From positions 977,345 to 1,041,344 of the forward strand of contig NZ_BDFO01000001.1 of NCBI RefSeq assembly GCF_001748245.1: a stretch of 64,000 nt of DNA, given 5' to 3'. This stretch comes from Oligoflexus tunisiensis. Lineage in GTDB: Bacteria; Bdellovibrionota_B; Oligoflexia; Oligoflexales; Oligoflexaceae. Position 1 is the stretch's first letter. Every line of letters begins with the position of its first letter. Shown one piece after another: positions 36,186 through 44,885 of the stretch. The notes below the pieces were generated by a model that made no database searches, was not told where the DNA came from, and saw nothing but the letters and a program-made list of their open reading frames with translations. Position numbers and translations under genes: made by a program.

Positions 36186-36214
36186 TTGTCAATGTCTGTG
36201 AATCTTCCTAGAGT
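36186..36214 (+). promoter_or_regulatory. Candidate promoter of the beta-oxidation operon
   Basis: TTGTCA (36186-36191) and TAGAGT (36209-36214) are separated by 17 bases, 44 bases ahead of the thiolase start. A weaker TTGACT lies upstream near 36144 and may be part of an activator-dependent region. Confidence 0.45.
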
Positions 36215-36257
36215 TCGTCCTAATGCACGCTCAAAGACAGCCAGACAGGGAGTATCA

Positions 36258-37469
36258 ATGACTGAACATGCCTATATCTATGATGCCGTTCGGACTCCAA
36301 GGGGCAAGGGCAAACCTGATGGAAAACTCTATGAGGTGAAACCCATCAGCCTGCTGACGCAGCAGCTCAAAGCTCTGCAATCGCGCAATAATTTCGACAC
36401 GCAGCTGGTTTCCGATGTGGTGATCGGCTGTGTCACGCCTGTCGGGGAACAGGGCATGAACATCGCAAAATCAGCTGCGATGCTGGCGGACTGGAATGAG
36501 ACCGTCGCCGGAGTCACCCTGAACCGCTTCTGTGCGTCCGGACTGGAGGCCATCAACCTCGCCGCGGCCAAGGTCGCTTCAGGTTATGAGGATCTCGTGG
36601 TGGCCGGTGGCGTGGAATCGATGTCGCGGGTGCCGATGGGCATCGACGGCGGCGCCTGGGCCCAGGATCCGGAAACGAATTTGCATGCGGGCTTTATGCC
36701 CCAGGGTTTGGGCGCGGATCTGATTGCCACGCTGGAAGGCTTCAGCCGGGAAACCGTGGATCAGTTCGCTCTGGATTCCCATGCCAAGGCTACCCGGGCC
36801 GAGAAAGAGGGTCACTTTCAAAGGTCCCAGGTTCCTGTGGTCGATCAAAACGGTCTCATGATCCTCGACCGCAATGAAATGATTCGTCCCGAGACCAATC
36901 TCGCGGCTTTGCAATCCCTGAAAGCCTCCTTTGCCCGCATGGGCGAGATGGGTTTTAACGCGGTGGCCTATCAAAAATATCCCGCGGTGGAACGCCTGAA
37001 TCATGTGCACACGGCCGGCAATTCCTCGGGTATCAGCGATGGAGCTGCAGCAGTTCTGGTCGGCAGCAAAAAAATCGGTGACAAACTTGGGCTCGCTCCC
37101 CGTGCCCGCATCCTGGCGACGGCCGCCATCGGCTCCGAACCCACCATTATGCTCACCGGCCCGGCGCCGGCCACACGTCTGGCTCTGCAAAAGGCCGGGC
37201 TGGAACTCAAGGATATCGATCTTTTTGAAGTGAACGAGGCTTTTGCTTCGGTGGTTTTGAAGTTTCAAAAGGATACCGGCGTGCCCATGGAAAAGATCAA
37301 TGTCAACGGCGGTGCGATTGCCATGGGCCATCCGCTCGGCGCCACCGGCGCGATCCTGACCGGAACCCTGCTCGATGAACTGGAACGACGCCAGCTGCGT
37401 TACGGTGTGGTCACGCTTTGTATCGGTGCCGGCATGGGCATCGCCACTGTCTTTGAACGAATCGGATGA
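36258..37469 (+). CDS. fadA: Acetyl-CoA C-acyltransferase (3-ketoacyl-CoA thiolase)
   Basis: The thiolase cleaves 3-ketoacyl-CoA with CoA in the final step of beta-oxidation. The acyl-accepting Cys lies in [17 protein letters not shown] (about residue 94). [10 protein letters not shown] follows (about 117), the active-site His is in [15 protein letters not shown] (about 355) and the second Cys is in CIGAGMG (about 389). The length of 403 is typical. ATG 36258 has an upstream GGGAG. It is the first gene of a four-gene operon with 11-15-base gaps. The symbol follows function; a degradative role is judged from the partners. Confidence 0.92.
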   Translation: MTEHAYIYDAVRTPRGKGKPDGKLYEVKPISLLTQQLKALQSRNNFDTQLVSDVVIGCVTPVGEQGMNIAKSAAMLADWNETVAGVTLNRFCASGLEAINLAAAKVASGYEDLVVAGGVESMSRVPMGIDGGAWAQDPETNLHAGFMPQGLGADLIATLEGFSRETVDQFALDSHAKATRAEKEGHFQRSQVPVVDQNGLMILDRNEMIRPETNLAALQSLKASFARMGEMGFNAVAYQKYPAVERLNHVHTAGNSSGISDGAAAVLVGSKKIGDKLGLAPRARILATAAIGSEPTIMLTGPAPATRLALQKAGLELKDIDLFEVNEAFASVVLKFQKDTGVPMEKINVNGGAIAMGHPLGATGAILTGTLLDELERRQLRYGVVTLCIGAGMGIATVFERIG

Positions 37470-37480
37470 GGGGATAATCC

Positions 37481-39616
37481 ATGAATGATATTCGTTTGGA
37501 AAAGGATTCGAATCAGATTGTCACCCTCACCTTTGATGCCCAGGGTCAATCGGCCAACACGATGAATACCGCCTTTCGGGATTCGCTCCGTGCGGTCACG
37601 CAAAAAATCGTGGCCGACAAGGCACAGATCAAGGGCATACTGCTGACATCCGCGAAGTCCACTTTTTTCGCCGGCGGTGATCTGAATGAACTGGTCCAGG
37701 TCGGGACCGAGGATGCCGATAAAATTTTTGCGATGGTCGAAGGCATCAAGGCGGACCTGCGCACGCTGGAGTCGCTTGGCCTTCCCATCGTGGCCGCGAT
37801 CAATGGAACCGCGCTGGGCGGTGGCTGGGAAATCGCGCTGGCCTGTCATCATCGTCTGCTTTTGAATGATCCGAAGGTGCGCGTCGGTCTTCCGGAAGTC
37901 ACGCTCGGGCTTCTGCCCGGCGGGGGCGGTGTGGTGCGGACCATTCGCCTGCTCGGTCTGGAAAAGGGCATGCCGCTTCTGATGGAAGGCAAGCAGCTGA
38001 CGCCGGAAGCAGCTCTGAAAATGGGTCTGGTGCATGGCCTCGCATCCTCCACCGATGAGCTGAATGCCAAGGCCCGTCAGTGGATTTTCGAAAACCCGAG
38101 CTCCAAACAGATCTTCGATCAGGAAGGCTACAAGGTTCCCGGAGGCAACGCGAAGACTCCAAAATTGGCGGAAATGCTTCCGATCGTTCCGGCCATGCTG
38201 CTCGATAAAACCAAGGGCTGCTATCCTGCGCCGGAAGCCATCCTGGAAGCCGCGGTCGAATCCCTGCATGTGGACATCGATACCGCGCTGCGGATTGAAA
38301 GCCGTTACTTCGCCAGGCTTGCCACCGGCCAGGTGGCGAAGAATATGATTGGCTCCTTCTGGTTCCAGCTCAATGCCATCAAGGCCGGTGAAAGCCGTCC
38401 CAGGGATTTCCCAAGACAGAAATTCCAGAAGATTGGTGTGCTGGGTGCCGGCATGATGGGCGCCGGCATTGCCTATGCGGCTGCAAAAGCTGGCATCGAC
38501 GTTTATTTGAAAGATGTCAGCATCGAGGCGGCGGAAAAAGGCAAACAGTATTCCGCCAAACTCCTCGATGGCCGTCTGCAAAAAGGTCAAATCACTGAAG
38601 CGGACAAGCATGCCTTCCTGGAGCACATCATACCGATCGACAGCTATGAGGCTCTCGCCAACTGTGAGCTCGTCATTGAAGCCGTCTTCGAAGATCGTCA
38701 GGTGAAAAAGGACGTCACGGAAAAAACTGTCGCCGTTCTGCCTCGCCATGCGATCATGGCTTCGAACACCTCGACCTTGCCGATCACGAGCCTCGCCAAG
38801 GCTTCACCTTATCAGAATCAATTTATCGGCCTGCACTTCTTCTCCCCCGTGGACAAAATGCAGCTGGTCGAAATTATTTTGGGCGCAGAAACCTCAAGGG
38901 AAACCCTGGCCCGCGCCTTTGATTTCGTTCGGCAGATCGACAAGGTGCCCATCGTGGTGAACGACAGTCGCGGCTTTTACACCTCGAGGGTTTTCGGCCT
39001 TTACACACAGGAAGGCATTGCGATGCTGGCGGAAGGCCAGGCGCCCATGGCCATCGAGCGCGCGGCTCTGCAGGCCGGCATGCCGGTCGGTCCGCTCGCT
39101 GTATCGGATGAAGTGAGCCTTTCCCTCTTTGATCTGGTTCGTAAAGCCACCGAAGCGGATCTCGTGAAGCAGGGGAAACCGGCCCCGCAGCATCCCTCCT
39201 TTGCCGTGGTGGATCGCATGCTTCATGAATTCAAGCGCAAAGGCAAGGCCGCCGGCGCTGGATTCTATGAATATCCGAAAGATGGGAAGAAATATATCTG
39301 GCCTCAATTAAGCAGCCTTTACCAGGGATCACCGCTGCCGTTCCAGGACCTGAAGGATCGACTCCTTTTCATTCAGGCTCTGGAGACCGTCCGCATCTAT
39401 GAAGAGAAGGTGCTGATGTCGGTTGCGGATGCCAATATTGGCTCGATCTTTGGTTTTGGTTTCGCCCCCTGGAGCGGCGGCACACTGCAGTTCATCAATA
39501 GCTACGGCGTGCGGGCCTTTACGATGCGCGCACACGAGCTGGCGCAACGCTACGGTGAGCGCTTCACGCCGCCCAGGCTGCTCATTGAAAAATCCGAACG
39601 CAACGAAAAATTCTAA
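37481..39616 (+). CDS. fadJ: Multifunctional enoyl-CoA hydratase / 3-hydroxyacyl-CoA dehydrogenase
   Basis: This 711-residue fusion performs the hydration and second oxidation of beta-oxidation. Residues about 10-195 are crotonase-like (GGDLNELVQVG; ALGGGWEIALACHH with Glu; LPEVTLGLLPGGGG with Glu). Residues about 310-490 are an NAD-binding 3HCDH domain (KIGVLGAGMMGAGIAYAA; FIGLHFFSPVDKMQLVE), and two C-terminal 3HCDH domains complete it. It is the alpha-subunit partner of the thiolase. FadB and FadJ cannot be separated with certainty by eye. Confidence 0.92.
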   Translation: MNDIRLEKDSNQIVTLTFDAQGQSANTMNTAFRDSLRAVTQKIVADKAQIKGILLTSAKSTFFAGGDLNELVQVGTEDADKIFAMVEGIKADLRTLESLGLPIVAAINGTALGGGWEIALACHHRLLLNDPKVRVGLPEVTLGLLPGGGGVVRTIRLLGLEKGMPLLMEGKQLTPEAALKMGLVHGLASSTDELNAKARQWIFENPSSKQIFDQEGYKVPGGNAKTPKLAEMLPIVPAMLLDKTKGCYPAPEAILEAAVESLHVDIDTALRIESRYFARLATGQVAKNMIGSFWFQLNAIKAGESRPRDFPRQKFQKIGVLGAGMMGAGIAYAAAKAGIDVYLKDVSIEAAEKGKQYSAKLLDGRLQKGQITEADKHAFLEHIIPIDSYEALANCELVIEAVFEDRQVKKDVTEKTVAVLPRHAIMASNTSTLPITSLAKASPYQNQFIGLHFFSPVDKMQLVEIILGAETSRETLARAFDFVRQIDKVPIVVNDSRGFYTSRVFGLYTQEGIAMLAEGQAPMAIERAALQAGMPVGPLAVSDEVSLSLFDLVRKATEADLVKQGKPAPQHPSFAVVDRMLHEFKRKGKAAGAGFYEYPKDGKKYIWPQLSSLYQGSPLPFQDLKDRLLFIQALETVRIYEEKVLMSVADANIGSIFGFGFAPWSGGTLQFINSYGVRAFTMRAHELAQRYGERFTPPRLLIEKSERNEKF

Positions 39617-39631
39617 GGGAAGGGGTCACCG

Positions 39632-40777
39632 ATGTTTACCAAACGCACGCTCTATACCAACGAACATGAAATGTTCCGGGAGAGTTTTCGCAAGTTCCTG
39701 CACAAGGAGGTTCTGCCCTTCCAGGAGGAATGGGAAGAGGCCGGAATCATCCCGCATGAAATCTATCAGAAGTGCGGCGAGCAGGGTTTCCTCGTACCCC
39801 AGGCGCCCGAGGCTTACGGCGGGCTTGGCATTCATGACTTTCGTTATGAAGCGATCATGCTCGAAGAGCTGGCCTACGGCAACGAATTTGGCCTGATGCT
39901 CGGCCTGCACAATACGATCTGCGCTCCCTATATTTTAGCCTATGGGAACGAAGAGCAGAAAAACCGCATCGTGCCCAAAATCGTCAGCGGGGAAGCCATC
40001 CTCGCGGTGGCCATGACCGAACCCGGTGCCGGCAGTGACCTGGCCGGTATGAAGACCACCGCGGAGTACAAGGGTGATCACTGGGTGCTGAACGGTCAGA
40101 AGACCTTCATCTCCAACGGGATCAACTCGGATGTGATTCTGGTCGCGGCCAAAACCGTGCCTGGCAATCCGCATGCCATGGGTATCTTCATCGTCGAACG
40201 TGACGACGTGGGTCTGGAGCGCGGCACACCGCTGAAAAAAATCGGGCTGCTGTCACAGGACACGGCTGAGCTTTACTTTGAAAACCTCAAGGTGAAGAAG
40301 AACAATGTGCTCGGTGATCCGACCAAAGGCTTCAAATACCTGATGGCCCAGCTCGCCACCGAGCGCCTCTCGCTGGCGATCGGAGCAGTGGCCAACTGCC
40401 GCCTGGCGCTTGAATCGACCATCAAATACGTCAAGGAACGGAATGTCTTTGGCAAGCCGGTCGCCGCTTATCAGAACACGCAGTTCAAGCTTGCGGAAAT
40501 GGCCACCGAGATCGACATGGCCCAGGTTTATGTGGATCGCCTGATCGAGGAACAGAATAGCGGCACCGTGAGCCCCGAGCAGGCCTGCGCGGCCAAATAC
40601 TGGACCACGGACCTTGCCTGCAAGGTGATCGATGAGTGTCTGCAGCTGCATGGTGGCTATGGCTATATGAAGGAATATGCCATCAGCAAAATGTGGCTCA
40701 ACGCGCGGATCGGTCGGATCTATGCCGGCACCAATGAAATTATGAAAACCGTGATCGCCCGTCAGATGCAGATCTAG
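39632..40777 (+). CDS. Acyl-CoA dehydrogenase
   Basis: This FAD-dependent enzyme makes the 2,3-double bond of acyl-CoA. The N-terminal helical domain is followed by AMTEPGAGSDLAGMKTTAE (about residue 127) and VLNGQKTFISNG (about 152). The C-terminal FAD contacts are LQLHGGYGYMKEY (about 338) and GRIYAGTNEIMK (about 362). The A in YAGT, where medium-chain enzymes have their catalytic Glu (YEGT), makes this long-chain-like, with the base expected on another helix. It is 15 bases after the fadJ-like gene. Confidence 0.93.
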   Translation: MFTKRTLYTNEHEMFRESFRKFLHKEVLPFQEEWEEAGIIPHEIYQKCGEQGFLVPQAPEAYGGLGIHDFRYEAIMLEELAYGNEFGLMLGLHNTICAPYILAYGNEEQKNRIVPKIVSGEAILAVAMTEPGAGSDLAGMKTTAEYKGDHWVLNGQKTFISNGINSDVILVAAKTVPGNPHAMGIFIVERDDVGLERGTPLKKIGLLSQDTAELYFENLKVKKNNVLGDPTKGFKYLMAQLATERLSLAIGAVANCRLALESTIKYVKERNVFGKPVAAYQNTQFKLAEMATEIDMAQVYVDRLIEEQNSGTVSPEQACAAKYWTTDLACKVIDECLQLHGGYGYMKEYAISKMWLNARIGRIYAGTNEIMKTVIARQMQI

Positions 40778-40786
40778 GAGTGTGTG

Positions 40787-41902
40787 ATGCAGCCCTTTTC
40801 CCAACTCAAGGTTCTCGACTTTACCACCCTCTTGCCAGGGCCGTTTGCCACGATGTACCTTGCCGATTGGGGGGCTGATATTCTGCGTGTTGAAGCGCCT
40901 GACCGGGAGGATCTCACCAGGGCCATGCCGCCCTTTGCTCACGGGGTGAGCACGGCTCATGCCTTTCTGAATCGATCCAAGAAGTCGATCACTTTGGATC
41001 TGAAGGAGGAGTCGGCCCGGCAGACGATCAAGGATTTAATACAGGACTACGATGTCGTCGTTGAGCAATTCCGTCCAGGGGTGATGGCGCGTTTTGGTCT
41101 GGATTACAAGGCTCTCTCCGCCATCAACCCTCGACTGATTTATTGTTCATTGACCGGCTATGGGCAGACCGGTCCCTATGCGAATCGAGCTGGACATGAC
41201 ATCAACTACGCCGCCCTCAGTGGCCTCGCGGCGATGACAGGAAGCCGGGCCGGTGGTCCGGTGATTCATGGTGATCCTGTCTGTGATCTGGCGGGATCCT
41301 TTCATACGCTGATTGGTCTTCTCACCGCCCTCTATCATCGAGAACGCACCGGGGAAGGGCAGGCGGTGGATATTTCCATGACGGACAGCAGTCTCATGCT
41401 CTCGGGCATGTGGCTGTCGATGGGCCTGGGCGGCGGACAGTTCCCATCATGGGAAGGAACCGCGCTCAACGGGGGATCCTTCTATGGTTACTACAAAACC
41501 AGCGATGGGAAATATCTGAGCGTTGGTTCCCTCGAACCCAAATTTCTGCGCGGATTTTTGGAAGCGATCGAAGCCCTGGACCTTTTGCAGGGCGATCTGA
41601 CCCGACCGGATTTTATGATGCGCATGCGGATTCAAATCCAGGAGCGGATTCAACGGAAAACTCTCGAAGCCTGGCTGGAGACCTTCTCGAAGCTGGATGT
41701 CTGTGTGGAACCCGTCCTCACCCTGGATCAGGTGGTCCGGCATCCGCAGTTTCAAGCGCGGCAGATGTTTGTGGATGTGCCGGCTGGAAAGGGGGCCAGC
41801 CAGAAGCAGCTGGCTTCGCCTCTTAAATTCTCCAGCTTCCAGCCCATCTATCGTTTCATCGGCGCGGCCAAGGGGGCTGATAACAGCCTTCTGAAGGAAT
41901 GA
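40787..41902 (+). CDS. CaiB/BaiF CoA transferase, Amacr-like racemase
   Basis: The 371-residue family III CoA-transferase fold resembles alpha-methylacyl-CoA racemase. LDFTTLLPGPFATMYLADWGAD is the N-terminal signature (first 20 residues suffice). YCSLTGYGQTGPYANRAGHD contains the His and Asp region of Amacr, and GDPVCDLAGSFH has the second Asp. A racemase would allow beta-oxidation to pass 2-methyl branches; simple CoA transfer is the alternative. It ends the beta-oxidation operon. Its last 95 bases and its terminator are duplicated at 54866-55050. Confidence 0.88.
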   Translation: MQPFSQLKVLDFTTLLPGPFATMYLADWGADILRVEAPDREDLTRAMPPFAHGVSTAHAFLNRSKKSITLDLKEESARQTIKDLIQDYDVVVEQFRPGVMARFGLDYKALSAINPRLIYCSLTGYGQTGPYANRAGHDINYAALSGLAAMTGSRAGGPVIHGDPVCDLAGSFHTLIGLLTALYHRERTGEGQAVDISMTDSSLMLSGMWLSMGLGGGQFPSWEGTALNGGSFYGYYKTSDGKYLSVGSLEPKFLRGFLEAIEALDLLQGDLTRPDFMMRMRIQIQERIQRKTLEAWLETFSKLDVCVEPVLTLDQVVRHPQFQARQMFVDVPAGKGASQKQLASPLKFSSFQPIYRFIGAAKGADNSLLKE

Positions 41903-41995
41903 ACCAAGGGTATGGGCAAGCGGATGTGCCTGCACATGCGATTGCTGTGATACTACTGTCTTTAAGATCCCCTGTGCCCAGGGGATCTTGTTTCC
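41808..41995 (+). repeat. Direct repeat DR1: CoA-transferase 3' end plus terminator
   Basis: This stretch of 188 bases covers the last codons of the CoA-transferase gene and its terminator. It reappears at 54866-55050 with about a dozen changes, and its last 70 bases at 57072-57141. It marks the left boundary of the accessory island. Confidence 0.85.
41964..41993 (+). terminator. Terminator of the beta-oxidation operon
   Basis: AAGATCCCC pairs with GGGGATCTT around an 8-base loop, followed by GTTT. It is the sequence copied in the other two repeats. Confidence 0.85.
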
Positions 41996-42038
41996 TGCCG
42001 AGGCAGAAGCAACCGATTATTTGATAGTAAGTGAATCT

Positions 42039-42452
42039 CTAGTTTTGCGAAGTATCGTTCACCGCATCACGAATCAGTTCACGCCTATCTTTCAGTATGA
42101 GGGTATCAAGCGACTGCCCGTCCTCAACCGTGTAAGAACGGTTCAGACCGTCCAAATTAACGGCATCGATATTTCCCTTCCTCTCGGACAAAGTTGAAAA
42201 ATCGACTTCTGACATGCGAATGGATTGTGGTGCAAACTTCGCTCTGTATACTGTCAGTTCCTGCTTTAGGTCGCCTTTGACGGCAAGGCCAAGGTAATCC
42301 TTTTCAAGGAACAATCCACCATCTCCGGGGGCTCCAGTCATAAGTTGCGCAAGAGCGTCTTGCATGGCGGGAGGCGTTCCACCACCGGTTCCAATCCCCG
42401 CGAATACTGAAGAAGCGCACAAAACGAATAGCGATATGATAAAAGCACGCAT
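42039..42452 (-). CDS. Small secreted protein of unknown function
   Basis: The 137-residue protein has a Sec signal (residues 1-18, cleaving at VFAG). A glycine-rich start is followed by a mixed polar domain without cysteines. No family is recognised. GAAAGGAAG precedes the ATG. It begins 5 bases after the stop of the regulator gene at 42458-43198, so both are one leftward transcript, and it is the first gene inside the island's left repeat. Confidence 0.6.
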   Translation of the reverse strand: MRAFIISLFVLCASSVFAGIGTGGGTPPAMQDALAQLMTGAPGDGGLFLEKDYLGLAVKGDLKQELTVYRAKFAPQSIRMSEVDFSTLSERKGNIDAVNLDGLNRSYTVEDGQSLDTLILKDRRELIRDAVNDTSQN

Positions 42453-42457
42453 GGCTG

Positions 42458-43198
42458 TTACTTCCTTTCTTTTCCGACCAAAGGTCCGACCAACCCCGAA
42501 ACGACAACTGGGATATTCCCTTTGAATTCGTCGTGGTCAAAGATTCCGGTCATCTGGTGCCAATGGGCCTGTGCGCATTGGTAGACAGCAGCTACGCCCT
42601 TGGAATTTAAACCCGCCGAATTTGAAAATATCGTAGTTCCGGGGGTATTCAAATCAATTAAGTCCAAATTTCTTTCTGCTTGTTTCTTGATGAGCATTTC
42701 GCCAGTCGGGATGAAACCATCAATCAGGACGTCAATTTGGGCTTCTTTATTGATTTTCACTGCGCCGATATCTTGCAAAAGGTCGATGGCGCCCAATCCG
42801 CGGCTCCCAAACTCAGATTCGATGGACCTAAGGTCACCGTCCCCGCAAGAGGCCGCAAGAAAGACCTCGTAAAGGAGCTGGTCTTGGAAAATAGCCGCAA
42901 GAATCTTTTCGTTATCTATTTGTTGGACGTCATCAGGTGTTTTTCCGCTTGGGAAAAATTCTCTGGCTTCATCAGGGAAATATTCACCTAGAATCGCAAG
43001 AAAACTGTCAGGTTTGATATATTTCAAAAGCCTATATGCCTGATAGAATGAAACACTCTTCTGCTCGCCACTGGTAATTCTATAGACCACCGAATAATCA
43101 ACACCAACCTGACGGCTGAACCAGCGTAAGCTTTCGTTCTTTGATGCGATTAGCGTTTTAATTTCATCGCGCAAGTATTCAATCAGCTTCTGCGTCAT
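42458..43198 (-). CDS. HTH-containing putative regulator
   Basis: This 246-residue protein starts with a XRE-like helix-turn-helix at residues about 5-55 (LRWFSRQVGVDYSVVYRITS; FYQAYRLLKYI). A longer mixed helical region follows, resembling TIGR02147-type regulators of predatory bacteria, but this is low-confidence. Start 43198 is chosen for the upstream GGAG; 43240 is an alternative. It faces the MACPF-like operon across a 376-base intergenic region and could control it. The target is unknown. Confidence 0.6.
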   Translation of the reverse strand: MTQKLIEYLRDEIKTLIASKNESLRWFSRQVGVDYSVVYRITSGEQKSVSFYQAYRLLKYIKPDSFLAILGEYFPDEAREFFPSGKTPDDVQQIDNEKILAAIFQDQLLYEVFLAASCGDGDLRSIESEFGSRGLGAIDLLQDIGAVKINKEAQIDVLIDGFIPTGEMLIKKQAERNLDLIDLNTPGTTIFSNSAGLNSKGVAAVYQCAQAHWHQMTGIFDHDEFKGNIPVVVSGLVGPLVGKERK

Positions 43199-43574
43199 CG
43201 CTCCACTCCCACGTATTTCCATAGAGATGTTGATAACCATGGTTTAGAGCGCTGTCTATTGAATTTAGCCACGGTGGGTAATCTTGTATCACTTTGAGGG
43301 TTAATCGTACTGCCTCTGGGGGTGACATTTTGATTTCGCGGCGCTTAGAAGAAATAAAAAATCAGTAAAAAATGTTTCAAAGATAAAATGGCAGATATTG
43401 ATACTACTAGGATTGAGTAGGTGGCCACGCTTATGACGCATCCTGAATTTTGCAATTCGTGAAAAGCTTTTGAAGCGCTCACTGAAAGCACTGGCGAGAC
43501 TTTTCGTGTTCTCGTATCTCATGCGTTAACCGCGACGGATATCGCTAGATTAACCGTCAAGATTAGGAAAGTGA
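43199..43574. other. AT-rich intergenic region between divergent transcripts
   Basis: No gene is convincing here. TTAACCG occurs twice in direct orientation (43526-43532 and 43550-43556), 24 bases apart, just before the operon start. A minus-strand frame at 43301-43522 lacks a ribosome site. Confidence 0.4.
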
Positions 43575-44780
43575 GTGCTGCCGATGACGATTAGAAAGCC
43601 TCTTCTTCTATCTACAGAAATCAAATCTTCATCCACTAAAAAGCTCATCTGCTGCGGCTTTGTAGCCGTCATGCCTTTACTTTCAGTGTCATCGCAAGCA
43701 GCTCACGCATCAGTTATTGTTATGCCAGAGAATTCCAATATCAGAACTCTTGGAAAGGGATTTATTGATGAAACCAAAACGATAGTCCCCGGCTGTGTGT
43801 CTGGGGAAATAGAAAAACAGGCAGCGGAACATGCATCCATGGAATTCAGTTCCGGGGAGGACGCCGAGAATACCCTGTCAAGCATGTCGGGCAAGGTGAA
43901 GGGTAGTGCCAACCTGCTTGTTGCTGGCGCATCCGGTAGCACCCTTTTCGTTGAAACAAAAACGAATGAGCAAACTGGATTGTCATCTTTCCTGAATTTC
44001 ACCTACACAAAATACAAAGTGAGGATAAAGGACCCCAGTCTTACAGTCCTCGGCCAAGGGACGTTATCCAGGCCATCTGATAAAGTGCTGGAAATTTGTG
44101 GCTCTTCAGTTATGAACGAGGCCAGCCTTGGGGCGCACCTTAGTATCGTAGCTCGCTTTGTTTACGTAGGAAACAGGGAATATAAGTATTCAAAAACGAA
44201 AGTTAAAGCGGAAATGCTGGGGGCCACCGTCGGGAAAAAGACCAAGATTTCTGAATCTGACGAGGTAACCAAGGATTTTGTCCTGAATGTTGATGCCTAT
44301 CAGTATGGTGGGAATACGTCAGCCCTAAGGGATATTCTTGCAAATGGCAAAAAATACTGTTCTTTAAGCGACCCGGATGGTTGTGCTGATACATACAAAG
44401 CTCTGATTCGCTATGCGAGAACCGGTTTCAGGAATTCAGTTGCTGCCGCAGGCTTGGATTCACTGGCTGCCTTGAATATTACAACCACACCTTATAATGA
44501 ACTTTATCTTCCAAACCAGTTCCCGGTTTATAGCTGGAAAACTTCCTCCCTAACGTTCAAGAATAGAGCTATTGCTACCTACAGGAAAAACCTCGTAGCA
44601 CTGCTGGCTGAAAAAGAGAAGACCGAAGCCAGACTTAATTCCGGGATCTTTGCTGGTGAAACAGAACAAGGTCTGGCGAGCAGGCTGAACCGTTTGAACG
44701 ATGAAATTGAAACGGTCACAAGCCGGATAAACCGGTGCGATTTTTCGGGTCCTAACGAAACCTCACTCTGTGAGTTCTAA
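43575..44780 (+). CDS. Secreted MACPF-like protein (first of pair)
   Basis: The 401-residue exported protein has a signal peptide (hydrophobic about residues 24-45, cleaving after QAAHA). The segment CGSSVMNEASLGA (about residues 174-186) keeps the spacing of the MACPF/perforin signature (Y-G-T-H-x6-7-G-G) with changed residues. Its second half (LNVDAYQYGGN ... YARTGF) aligns with the larger neighbour at 44886-46559, so the two are paralogues. Two Cys pairs are conserved between them. A coiled-coil tail ends the chain. GTG is taken as start because AGGAAA precedes it; ATG 43584 is possible. Pore-forming activity is inference only. Confidence 0.55.
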   Translation: MLPMTIRKPLLLSTEIKSSSTKKLICCGFVAVMPLLSVSSQAAHASVIVMPENSNIRTLGKGFIDETKTIVPGCVSGEIEKQAAEHASMEFSSGEDAENTLSSMSGKVKGSANLLVAGASGSTLFVETKTNEQTGLSSFLNFTYTKYKVRIKDPSLTVLGQGTLSRPSDKVLEICGSSVMNEASLGAHLSIVARFVYVGNREYKYSKTKVKAEMLGATVGKKTKISESDEVTKDFVLNVDAYQYGGNTSALRDILANGKKYCSLSDPDGCADTYKALIRYARTGFRNSVAAAGLDSLAALNITTTPYNELYLPNQFPVYSWKTSSLTFKNRAIATYRKNLVALLAEKEKTEARLNSGIFAGETEQGLASRLNRLNDEIETVTSRINRCDFSGPNETSLCEF

Positions 44781-44885
44781 AGCCTAAACATAAATTTCAA
44801 ATCAAATTTTTTGCCACCAATTGGAGGTAAAACGGCCGCATTGTGCTTAAATCTGGGAAATACACACTTTTGGAAGGAGATTTAC

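Noticed and set aside
43301-43522. 73-codon minus-strand frame in the regulator-operon intergenic region
   Set aside because: No ribosome site and no recognisable composition or motif.
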